In this document: piece after piece, positions 1 through 5,978 of the stretch
How the letters are laid out: every line of letters starts with the position of its first letter
How positions within the stretch are numbered: the stretch's first letter is position 1
Assembly: GCA_944323945.1 (NCBI GenBank)
Contig: CALUUL010000093.1
Location: 1 to 5,982 of the forward strand
From: Candidatus Gastranaerophilales bacterium
GTDB taxonomy: Bacteria; Cyanobacteriota; Vampirovibrionia; Gastranaerophilales; Gastranaerophilaceae
Direction of reading: 5' to 3'
Length of the DNA stretch: 5,982 bases
Made by a program: the position numbers and the translations under genes
The notes under the pieces: generated by a model
Told to the model about the DNA's origin: nothing
Databases searched by the model: none
Seen by the model: the letters and a program-made list of their open reading frames with translations, nothing else

Positions 1-1112
1 ATTGGTAAAACTTGTTCAATACATTCATCAAGAAGTAAGGAAAAATCAAAAGGTGTTTTAACTAATTTTAAACGCCCAGCTTCATATTTATAAACCTCTA
101 ATAATGTATTAACTAAGCCAAGCATATCTTCATGACTTTTTTTCATTGTTTTTAGGAGCATTTGCTGTTTTTCATTCAACTCTCCAAGTTTCCCGTTCAA
201 AAAATATTCCAATGTTTGTATTGAAGCCACAGAAGGCGTTCTAAGATCATGGGTCAAAGTTGCAATAAAATCTTCTCTAAGTCTATCCATTTCTTTTTGG
301 AAATGGACGTTTCTTATTACAAACACATATTTTTCTTGTTCACTCTCAGATTTTGCAGGTATATAAGCACAACTAATCTCAACAGGAATTTTATTACCAT
401 TAACAATATTTATAACATTAATTTCTCTTAGCAAATTTTCATCTTTACTTGATAATACTTCATTCCAGTCAGTTCCTTTTGTTTCAAAAAGTTCTTTTAC
501 ATTTTTTGTTTTTAAAATTTCTTCAGACAAACCAAACAATAACTCACAAGCAGGATTAACCTCCAAAACATTACCATTTGAAGAAAAGAGTATTATCCCA
601 TCAGCGCAATTATTAATTATTGCAGTTAATTTCTCATTCATTTCTATAATATCAGCTGTTTTTTCTTTTACTAGCTCTTCTAAATTTTGGGAATATCTTG
701 TCAATTGTTTATTTTTTTCTTCTATTTTTTCAATCAAATGAGCTCGTTCGTAAGCATTTCTTATATTTAAAATAAGTTCATCATTATCCCAGGGTTTTTC
801 AATATATTTATATAGACCAACTTCATTTATTGCTTTAATAGCATTTTCTTTATCAGCATAACCAGTGAGTAGAATCATGCTTGCATTTGGATACATTTTT
901 TTTGCTTTTGAAAGGAACTCTATTCCGTTTATTTGTGGCATCATAAAATCAGATATTATTACATCTCTTGAATTATTTTCAAGATATTGAAGTGCTTCTA
1001 AGGGATTATTATAAAAAACAGCATCAGAAAAGCCTTCTATCATTAATAGAGACTTTAAAGAAGAAGTAACAAGTTTATCATCATCTAATACTAATATTTT
1101 ATATGTTTGCAT
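1..1112 (-). CDS. Receiver-PAS-histidine kinase (hybrid two-component sensor), 3' end cut by window edge
   Basis: The first 370 codons are visible; no stop is reached before position 1. Residues about 1-120 form a response-regulator receiver: acidic cluster D10-D12, phospho-acceptor D55 in ISDFMMPQ, T83 in LLTGYAD, and K106 in YIEKPW. A charged helix (about 121-160) leads to a PAS-like domain (about 160-270, with NNCADGIILFSSNGNVLEVN). A HisKA dimerisation domain follows, with its H box at FIATLTHDLRTP and phosphorylatable H288. The ATPase domain must lie beyond the window. Known for the family: it would autophosphorylate on His and relay to Asp; it is probably cytoplasmic, since no membrane segment is visible. 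The ATG is supported by AGGGAG (1118-1123) five bases upstream and by the receiver starting at once (YKILVLDDD). The receiver sits at the N-terminus rather than after the kinase, so it may be an input switched by another kinase. The signal sensed is unknown. Confidence 0.9.
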   Translation of the reverse strand, partial: MQTYKILVLDDDKLVTSSLKSLLMIEGFSDAVFYNNPLEALQYLENNSRDVIISDFMMPQINGIEFLSKAKKMYPNASMILLTGYADKENAIKAINEVGLYKYIEKPWDNDELILNIRNAYERAHLIEKIEEKNKQLTRYSQNLEELVKEKTADIIEMNEKLTAIINNCADGIILFSSNGNVLEVNPACELLFGLSEEILKTKNVKELFETKGTDWNEVLSSKDENLLREINVINIVNGNKIPVEISCAYIPAKSESEQEKYVFVIRNVHFQKEMDRLREDFIATLTHDLRTPSVASIQTLEYFLNGKLGELNEKQQMLLKTMKKSHEDMLGLVNTLLEVYKYEAGRLKLVKTPFDFSLLLDECIEQVLP

Positions 1113-1129
1113 AAACGCTCCCTAATAAA

Positions 1130-1158
1130 ATGATAGATTAGATTAGTAAAATAAACAA
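1130..1158 (-). promoter_or_regulatory. Candidate sigma70-type promoter for the sensor kinase gene
   Basis: On the minus strand a TATCAT hexamer (1130-1135, five of six to TATAAT) lies 17 bases downstream of TTGTTT (1153-1158, weak match to TTGACA). Transcription would start just before the AGGGAG ribosome site, giving a very short leader. The region is so AT-rich that such matches arise easily by chance, so this is a weak call. Confidence 0.25.
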
Positions 1159-1174
1159 ATATTGTTACAATATT
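1158..1174. promoter_or_regulatory. Perfect 17-base palindrome between HNH-like gene and kinase gene
   Basis: AATATTGT and ACAATATT flank one central base. It lies 11 bases past the stop of the HNH-like gene and 45 bases before the kinase start, touching the candidate -35 element. Eight-base arms with a one-base centre look more like a dimeric protein-binding site than a terminator, because no T-run follows in either direction and a one-base loop cannot fold as RNA without opening the centre. The regulator is unknown, and chance in AT-rich DNA is possible. Confidence 0.35.
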
Positions 1175-1184
1175 AATAATATTA

Positions 1185-3092
1185 TTAGGATTTTAAGGTT
1201 TCAATTTCGCTCTGTTTTGCTTCTAAATCTTTTATAGTTGATTGTAATAAAATAATTTCAGCTTTTAAAGCAGAAATAACACCAGGAATTTTTAAAAGTG
1301 CCTTTTTATCGTTGATTTGTCTAATATGGGCAGCAATTTGTTGACTGCTTGTTTGTGCTTCTTCTAATGTTTTACCTTCGGTAATTTTATTTAAAGCCTC
1401 AATATTTTTTTGAGAAATATTGATTTGTTGTTTTAATTCAGTTTCTTGTTTTCTTAAGGAATTGAGATTGCTTTGGATTTCTTTTCTATTTGATACCCCA
1501 TTTGCTTGTGAAACTATATTAGAGTTTAATAAATTTGAAATTTCCTCTTCAATAACATTTTTTGCAGCAGAATTAATTATGGACTTTATACTTGTTCCTG
1601 AAGAATGTGCATCTATATAGTTTAAAGCTTCAACTAGAGATAGGTATCGTTGATATTGAATTTGTTCTTCTTGTGTATATGAAGATAAATCAAAATCTTC
1701 ATCAGGATATTTTTTAATTTCAGATTCCAGTTGTGCAATTTCATCTTGGCAATCAGACAAAGAATGTTCTAGATTTTCTAAAGTTCCTTTTTCTGTAGAA
1801 AGTTTCATATATGCAGAAATTATTGAATCCATTTTATTTTTAGAGGTTTGTAACATTTCTTGTGTTGGAAATCTTTCATCCAACTCCATTATTTCTATTT
1901 CAATATCATCTCTTCTAGTTTCCTGAGTTTCTATATCTCTATTTAATTGTGCAATAGAAGTTTTATATTCTTCAATTAATTTTTCTTTTTCTTCGACAGA
2001 CATTTTTGTTTTGGTATCTTTTTTTGATTTTTTTGGTGGATTTCGTAAATCATTCAATGCTGAACTTATATTATTTCGTCTATCACGAAGTGCTTGTATA
2101 GTTGTAATTATCTGGTCTTTTTTGTTAATTTTGTTTAATCTTTCAATTAAAGCTTGATATTCTTCATCAGAAGAAATAGAATCCAATTTTGCTTGTAATT
2201 CTGCTATTTCAGATTCTTTCGCAATGATTTCATCTTTGCAATTTTGTATGCTTGAGGAGACAGAAGAATTTGCTTCTATTATTCTAAAGTCTATACTTCC
2301 TAATCTAGTAACAGTTTCTTCTCTTTGACCAAATAAACGCTGAACATATTTTAGTAAATTTGTAGCCGACATTCTGCTTAAAATGCTTGAAGCAGAAGAA
2401 GACATTAGATTTGAGTGTGCATAATGGAATTTATCAGGAGGCATATTTTCTTTGATAGATGGAAACATAGCATAAAATTCTGGAAATGACATTCCTTTTT
2501 TTAAATCGTGATTACAACAATAACATGCTTCAACTAAATTAATATCTGAATTATTATTTTCTTCTTCTAAATTTTGAGGAGAAACGTGATCAACTGTTCT
2601 TATTATCGGATGCATATTTTTTTTTAAAAGTTCTAATGCTTCATCTGAATCTATGTTATACAATTGTTGAAATATAGCATCACCTTTTAAGAAAGATTTA
2701 TCTTCTGCAAATTTTAGAAGTTTTTTAAAAAACTCAATTTCTTCCCTATTCTCAGTTTTTTTTGCAAAAGTCAATTCTTCAGAACGAATAGCTGACTCAA
2801 GTTTTTCTAAAATACTTTTAATGTCACCTTGCAGCCTGTGAGATTTTGAGTTTAACATACTTTTCGCAAGAGATTCTATTTGTGCTTCACTATAAACCTT
2901 ACAACCGCAATATGCACAGTGATTGGTAGGATTGATTATAGAATCAATGTCATATTTTTTAGCACCAAAACAAACCACATCTTTATTTAATTGTCTATTG
3001 TTTGTATTAAAATAATAATTATTTTCAGTTCTTTTGATTAACAATCTTAGTTTAAAAGGATTATATGAATTACTTATATTTTGAATTTTCAC
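1185..3092 (-). CDS. HNH-nuclease-like zinc domain with long coiled-coil tail, 635 aa, unknown role
   Basis: Residues 1-45 are Asn-rich and look disordered, ending in VCFGAKK. An HNH-like core then appears in two parts: C59-x2-C62 (HCAYCGC), a roughly 100-residue helical insert, then D168-H169 (TVDHVSP), N185 (INLVEAC), C190-x2-C193 and N194-x3-K198 (CYCCNHDLKKG). The spacing and residues match the Zn-binding beta-beta-alpha fold of HNH endonucleases, with the two Cys pairs holding structural zinc and D-H/N as catalytic candidates. From about 280 to the end it is largely charged heptad-like helix, broken by a proline/lysine stretch (about 350-363) and a less coiled segment (about 461-520). 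No membrane segment is seen. The start is GTG, the first usable codon, with a GAGAG-like ribosome site 8 bases upstream. DNA cleavage is inferred from motifs; a purely structural zinc domain is possible. I do not recognise a named family. Confidence 0.85.
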   Translation of the reverse strand: MKIQNISNSYNPFKLRLLIKRTENNYYFNTNNRQLNKDVVCFGAKKYDIDSIINPTNHCAYCGCKVYSEAQIESLAKSMLNSKSHRLQGDIKSILEKLESAIRSEELTFAKKTENREEIEFFKKLLKFAEDKSFLKGDAIFQQLYNIDSDEALELLKKNMHPIIRTVDHVSPQNLEEENNNSDINLVEACYCCNHDLKKGMSFPEFYAMFPSIKENMPPDKFHYAHSNLMSSSASSILSRMSATNLLKYVQRLFGQREETVTRLGSIDFRIIEANSSVSSSIQNCKDEIIAKESEIAELQAKLDSISSDEEYQALIERLNKINKKDQIITTIQALRDRRNNISSALNDLRNPPKKSKKDTKTKMSVEEKEKLIEEYKTSIAQLNRDIETQETRRDDIEIEIMELDERFPTQEMLQTSKNKMDSIISAYMKLSTEKGTLENLEHSLSDCQDEIAQLESEIKKYPDEDFDLSSYTQEEQIQYQRYLSLVEALNYIDAHSSGTSIKSIINSAAKNVIEEEISNLLNSNIVSQANGVSNRKEIQSNLNSLRKQETELKQQINISQKNIEALNKITEGKTLEEAQTSSQQIAAHIRQINDKKALLKIPGVISALKAEIILLQSTIKDLEAKQSEIETLKS

Positions 3093-3100
3093 TGTAATAC

Positions 3101-3122
3101 TCTCTAATCTAACATTTAGAGA
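3101..3122 (-). promoter_or_regulatory. Hairpin covering the ribosome-binding site of the HNH-like gene
   Basis: TCTCTAA and TTAGAGA form a perfect 7-bp stem with an 8-base loop in the leader RNA. The 3' arm contains most of the only ribosome-site-like sequence (AGAGAG) ahead of the GTG start, so folding would hide it. Translational control, or a protein operator in DNA, is inferred; the stem is short and AT-rich, so it would be weak. Confidence 0.4.
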
Positions 3123-3152
3123 AAATATGAATATAAGATTTTTTGTTATTTT

Positions 3153-3191
3153 ATTAAAAAAGATTTACAAGTTAATAGTAGCAACTTGTAA
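3153..3191 (-). terminator. Terminator-like hairpin in the leader of the HNH-like gene
   Basis: Read on the minus strand, TTACAAGTT and AACTTGTAA (3165-3191) form a perfect 9-bp stem with a 9-base loop, followed by ATCTTTTTTAA. This resembles an intrinsic terminator, though the stem has only two G-C pairs and the loop is large. It sits 19 bases past the stop of the 53-codon open frame and about 60 bases before the GTG of the HNH-like gene. It could end transcription of the small frame or act as a leader attenuator. Confidence 0.4.
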
Positions 3192-3210
3192 CCTTTAGTA
3201 AAAATAAAAC

Positions 3211-3372
3211 TTATGGCATTGGAAACATTAATACTTTACTAAATAAAAAAGCAAATATAATACATATCAATGCAACAGTAAGTGACGTAGTATCTTTTCC
3301 GGAAAATATATAATGTAATAAAATCAAAGTAGACCTTGTCAGAACTGGATGTATTGTAAGAATTTTAACCAT
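3211..3372 (-). CDS. Small open frame, 53 aa, hydrophobic; possible membrane peptide or gene remnant
   Basis: The frame opens with ATG (MVKILTIHPVLTR) and ends MFPMP-stop. Codon content reads like protein rather than random AT-rich sequence. Residues about 29-50 are strongly hydrophobic (SLTVALICIIFAFLFSKVLM), enough for one membrane span, and a shorter hydrophobic stretch lies at about 14-23. No convincing ribosome site precedes the ATG, and the flanking DNA holds a decayed gene, so this may be the surviving end of a larger membrane protein gene. A terminator-like hairpin follows shortly after the stop. No family recognised. Confidence 0.35.
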   Translation of the reverse strand: MVKILTIHPVLTRSTLILLHYIFSGKDTTSLTVALICIIFAFLFSKVLMFPMP

Positions 3373-3380
3373 ATTGTTCA

Positions 3381-4264
3381 AAAACTTTTAAATACGAGGT
3401 AATAGAGCTAATCAATTTAAATTTTTCATATGATGGTGATAATGATAAATTTGTAATGATATATTAAAGGGGAAGCTTTATAACACCAAATGTTTTTTCT
3501 TGAACATCATTTAGCAAATAATAAAGGATTAAAAGGCGATATTATAAGTAGTCAGGCAAATTCATATAAAATAGATTTATTTTTTGAAATAATGTTCTAA
3601 AAGTTATACATTTAAATATATCGGTGAAGATATTCTTCGCTTAAGAGAGCGAGGTTAGGATATATTAGTTATATAAGAATAATCAGGTGAGTTAAAAAAT
3701 AAATGGACACATACTTGAGAAAGATGCAATAATAGCCATACTTAAAATCATAGATATAATGTCAATAGAATAGAAACAAAAATCGTAATTTTTAGAAAAA
3801 CAAAAAAATTTTGAATTCTATATTTAGAACAGATAGCTTTAGTCAAAAATTAGAGAAAGAGTCAGATAAAGAAATAATAATGAATAGAATGAAAGAAATC
3901 TATCTAAAAGATTTTGAAGGTGAAACAACTTTTGCTGACTTTGAATAGATGTTAAAAAAAGAAATCAAATGAAAAAGAACAACAAAGATATCGTCAAGGT
4001 GGGAATGGATTATAGTTATACTTTCAAGACAGTTCTTCCATATTCGCAATAAAGGGAAGGATAGAACAAAAATAAACTCATATATTGAAATATATAATAA
4101 TTTTACAGGGATAGATAATAAAAATATTTTAAAACAAAAAAATAAACTTGAAAAAGATATTTAAAATTAGTTCTAAAAATACAAGTTTGAAATGGAAAAA
4201 TAATGAAGTAAAAGTAAAGCTACCTGATATTGATTTATCTTAATATAAAGTAAATAGAAAATGA
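3381..4264 (+). pseudogene. Decayed plus-strand protein gene, many frameshifts and stops
   Basis: Protein-like reading passes among all three frames with no long open frame. Pieces: 3381-3464 (FKYEVIELINLNFSYDGD); 3490-3597 (HHLANNKGLKGDIISSQANS); 3602-3655 (SYTFKYIGEDILRLRERG), continuing through stops to about 3703; 3699-3770 (NGHILEKDAIIAILKIIDIM); 3796-3945 (MNRMKEIYLKDFEGETTFAD); 3962-4072 (KEQQRYRQGGNG, then LYFQDSSSIFAIKG after a TAG at 4013); about 4063-4161 (TKINSYIEIYNNFTG); 4163-4240 (VKVKLPDIDLS). In order they suggest one ancestral soluble protein of roughly 290 residues, rich in Lys, Glu, Asn and Ile. The outer limits are uncertain. The start may be lost, as no good ribosome site and ATG head the series. 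It converges on tuf and shares its symmetric terminator. No family recognised. Long conserved-looking peptides between the lesions argue for recent decay. Confidence 0.6.
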
Positions 4265-4291
4265 CTCCACAAAAAATTAAAGAATATTTAT

Positions 4292-4323
4292 AAAAAAAAA
4301 GGCTGAAAAATCAGCCTTTTTTT
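4292..4323. terminator. Strong intrinsic terminator after tuf, usable on both strands
   Basis: GGCTGA and TCAGCC pair around a 4-base loop (4301-4316), and flanking A and T runs extend the pairing to 13 bp. On the minus strand the hairpin is followed by a run of nine T (4292-4300), and on the plus strand by seven T (4317-4323). It lies 13 bases past the tuf stop. It also terminates anything arriving on the plus strand from the decayed gene. Confidence 0.92.
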
Positions 4324-4336
4324 AGATTAATATTTA

Positions 4337-5545
4337 CTATTCAATAATTTTATCTACAACACCGGCACCAACTGTACGGCCACCTTCTCTGATAGCAAAT
4401 CTCATACCTTGTTCGATAGCTACAGGAGAAATAAGTTCAACGTCCATAACAACGTTATCACCAGGCATTACCATTTCACCATCAAATTTGATAGAACCAG
4501 TAACATCAGTTGTTCTGATGTAGAATTGAGGTCTATAACCTGGGAAGAATGGAGTATGACGACCACCTTCATCTTTTGTTAATACATATACGTTAGCAGT
4601 AAATTTAGTATGAGGTTTAATAGAGCCAGGAGCTGCTAATACTTGACCTCTTTGAACTTCAGATTTATCAACACCTCTTAATAAAGCACCGATATTATCA
4701 CCAGCGATACCTTCATCAAGAAGTTTTCTGAACATTTCAACACCAGTTACAGTAGTCTTTTTAGTTTCGCCGAAACCAACGATTTCAACTTCTTGACCAA
4801 CTTTAACTTTACCACGTTCAACTCTACCAGTTGCAACAGTACCACGACCTGTAATAGAGAAAACGTCTTCAACAGGCATTAAGAATGGTTGATCAACATC
4901 ACGTTCTGGAGTTGGGATCCAAGTATCAACTGCGTCCATAAGCTCCCAAATCTTGTCAACCCATTTATCTTGGCCACGACCGATTGTTGGGTTAGCTTGA
5001 ACAGCTTCTAAAGCTTTTAGGGCAGAACCTCTGATGAAAGGAGTGTTATCGCCATCGAATTCATAGCTTGATAACAATTCTCTAGCTTCCATTTCAACTA
5101 ATTCTAACAATTCTTCGTCTTCAACCATATCACATTTATTTAAGAAAACTACTAATTTTGGAACACCAACTTGTCTTGCAAGTAAGATATGTTCTCTTGT
5201 TTGAGGCATTGCACCATCAGTAGCTGCAATAACAAGAATACCGCCATCCATTTGAGCTGCACCAGTAATCATATTTTTTACATAGTCAGCGTGTCCAGGA
5301 CAGTCAACGTGAGCATAGTGTCTTGCATCTGTTTCATATTCTACGTGAGCTGTAGAAATTGTTATACCTCTTGCTTTTTCTTCTGGAGCTGCGTCGATTT
5401 CATCAAACTTTTTAGCTTGAGCTTTACCAACAGCTGCCATACAAGATGTAATTGCTGCAGTTAATGTTGTTTTACCGTGGTCAACGTGACCTATAGTACC
5501 AATATTAACGTGCGGTTTGGTTCTTTCAAACTTTTCGCGTGCCAT
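4337..5545 (-). CDS. tuf: Elongation factor Tu
   Basis: EF-Tu is the cytoplasmic GTPase that carries aminoacyl-tRNA to the ribosome. All GTP-binding motifs are present: GHVDHGKT (19-26), the switch I threonine in RGIT (T62), DCPGH (81-85) with catalytic H85, NKCD (136-139) and SAL (174-176). Domains 2 and 3 follow, with [35 protein letters not shown] and the C-terminal [16 protein letters not shown]. Length is 402 residues, slightly above the usual 393-400; a longer segment after SAL (about 181-196) accounts for part of this and resembles cyanobacterial and plastid EF-Tu. The ATG is fixed by AAGGAG nine bases upstream and the [14 protein letters not shown] start. Base composition is visibly richer in G and C than the neighbours, as expected for a highly expressed gene. 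It lies 62 bases after tRNA-Thr(GGU) and probably shares its transcript. A strong terminator follows. Confidence 0.99.
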   Translation of the reverse strand: MAREKFERTKPHVNIGTIGHVDHGKTTLTAAITSCMAAVGKAQAKKFDEIDAAPEEKARGITISTAHVEYETDARHYAHVDCPGHADYVKNMITGAAQMDGGILVIAATDGAMPQTREHILLARQVGVPKLVVFLNKCDMVEDEELLELVEMEARELLSSYEFDGDNTPFIRGSALKALEAVQANPTIGRGQDKWVDKIWELMDAVDTWIPTPERDVDQPFLMPVEDVFSITGRGTVATGRVERGKVKVGQEVEIVGFGETKKTTVTGVEMFRKLLDEGIAGDNIGALLRGVDKSEVQRGQVLAAPGSIKPHTKFTANVYVLTKDEGGRHTPFFPGYRPQFYIRTTDVTGSIKFDGEMVMPGDNVVMDVELISPVAIEQGMRFAIREGGRTVGAGVVDKIIE

Positions 5546-5560
5546 GAGTTTAAACTCCTT
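5546..5560 (-). promoter_or_regulatory. tuf ribosome-binding site overlapping a 12-base palindrome
   Basis: AAGGAG (5555-5560) is a strong ribosome site nine bases before the tuf ATG. Its GAG forms one end of the perfect palindrome GAGTTTAAACTC (5546-5557), which fills the gap up to the start codon. As RNA it gives only a 4-bp stem around TTAA, probably too weak to block translation. Confidence 0.8.
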
Positions 5561-5607
5561 TTTCTTTAATATGTCTACTTCTTTTTATTTTCTATTATGT
5601 ACATTTT

Positions 5608-5679
5608 AGCCCTTGATGGGACTTGAACCCATGACCTTTCCCTTACCAAGGGAATGCGCTACCTCTGCGCCACAAGGGC
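5608..5679 (-). tRNA. tRNA-Thr(GGU)
   Basis: A 72-base cloverleaf: acceptor GCCCTTG/CAAGGGC, D stem GCGC/GCGC, anticodon stem TTCCC/GGGAA with loop TTGGTAA (anticodon GGT), and T stem ATGGG/CCCAT with loop TTCAAGT. The discriminator base is T and CCA is not encoded, so it must be added after transcription. It reads the Thr codons ACC and ACU. It is the last tRNA before tuf, matching the thrT-tufB order of Escherichia coli. Confidence 0.97.
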
Positions 5680-5689
5680 ATGAATGCTT

Positions 5690-5782
5690 GCCCAAATTTA
5701 TGCGCCTTCCCAAGGGGAATGCTACCTCTCCTGAAACGATAATTAATCGTTTCACTCGGCAGAGTCTCTGCGCCACAAGGGC
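5690..5782 (-). pseudogene. Broken tRNA-Thr(GGU)-like copy, interrupted in the D loop and lacking a T arm
   Basis: Its first 17 bases, GCCCTTGTGGCGCAGAG, are identical to the 5' end of the intact tRNA-Thr(GGU) 10 bases downstream. A 40-base insert follows at D-loop position 17, then GTAGC-ATTCCC-CTTGGGAA, recognisably the rest of the D loop and the anticodon arm but with small deletions that remove the 3' D-stem bases (GC of GCGC) and the GGT loop. The T arm is missing: no TTC-loop is present, and only GGGC remains to pair with the first four acceptor bases. It cannot form a normal cloverleaf. It occupies the place of tRNA-Gly in the Escherichia coli Thr-Tyr-Gly-Thr-tuf order and is probably co-transcribed. 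It most likely arose by duplication of the neighbouring gene followed by insertion and loss. Confidence 0.75.
5726..5765 (-). repeat. 40-nt hairpin-bearing insert within the tRNA-Thr-like copy
   Basis: Comparison with the intact tRNA-Thr(GGU) defines the insert exactly. It carries a perfect inverted repeat, TGAAACGAT and ATCGTTTCA around a 5-base loop (5732-5754). CTCT occurs on the plus strand at 5726-5729 and again at 5766-5769, as a short target duplication would leave. At its tRNA-5' edge a second inverted repeat, GCAGAG-T-CTCTGC (5759-5771), spans the junction. It is too short to encode anything. It may be a small palindromic element or the product of a fold-back replication error. Confidence 0.55.
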
Positions 5783-5792
5783 TCTTAAAAAA

Positions 5793-5875
5793 TGGGCAGA
5801 GGTGGATTCGAACCACCGTACACTCTCGTGAACAGATTTACAGTCTGTCGCCTTTAGCCACTCGGCCATCTACCC
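5793..5875 (-). tRNA. tRNA-Tyr(GUA)
   Basis: An 83-base class II tRNA: acceptor GGGTAGA/TCTGCCC with one G-T pair, a D arm with GCCG and AGTGGCTAAA, anticodon stem ACAGA/TCTGT with loop CTGTAAA (anticodon GTA), a long variable arm of about 14 bases, and T stem GGTGG/CCACC with loop TTCGAAT. The discriminator is A and CCA is not encoded. The long variable arm and the anticodon together identify Tyr. It lies 31 bases after tRNA-Thr(UGU) on the same strand. Confidence 0.97.
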
Positions 5876-5906
5876 ATATATTACTGCCAATGTACAATCT
5901 AGAAAA

Positions 5907-5978
5907 AGCCGGTGATAGGAATCGAACCTACAACCTACGGTTTACAAAACCGTTGCTCTACCGTTGAGCTACACCGGC
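5907..5978 (-). tRNA. tRNA-Thr(UGU)
   Basis: A 72-base cloverleaf: acceptor GCCGGTG/CACCGGC, D stem GCTC/GAGC, anticodon stem ACGGT/ACCGT with loop TTTGTAA (anticodon TGT), and T stem GTAGG/CCTAT with one G-T pair and loop TTCGATT. The discriminator is T and CCA is not encoded. It is first in the visible Thr-Tyr-Thr-tuf series; its promoter would lie right of the window. Confidence 0.97.

Noticed and set aside
249..431. 60-codon plus-strand open frame inside the kinase gene
   Set aside because: It is antisense to the PAS and H-box coding region; the minus-strand reading has clear domains and this one has none.
1420..1620. 66-codon plus-strand open frame inside the HNH-like gene
   Set aside because: It is antisense to the coiled-coil part, with no separate ribosome site or family likeness.
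3490..3600. 36-codon plus-strand open frame with an ATG
   Set aside because: It lacks a well-spaced ribosome site, and coding-like sequence continues on both sides in other frames, so it is read as one piece of the decayed gene.
5189..5464. 91-codon plus-strand open frame inside tuf
   Set aside because: It lies wholly antisense to a well-supported EF-Tu gene, and its Cys/Ser-rich peptide reflects the complement of EF-Tu codons.
5690..5782. A functional intron-containing or unusual tRNA
   Set aside because: No T-loop sequence is present, the acceptor stem is cut to four pairs, and the anticodon loop is shortened even after removing the insert.
5613..5831. 72-codon plus-strand open frame across the tRNA cluster
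   Set aside because: It is antisense to the tRNAs and gives the equally typical artefacts MGLEPMTF and VDSNHRTLS.
5606..5869. 87-codon minus-strand open frame across the tRNA cluster
   Set aside because: It translates straight through tRNA-Tyr, the broken copy and tRNA-Thr; peptides such as MAEWLKATDCKSV and WFESTSAHF are typical artefacts of reading tRNA genes as protein.
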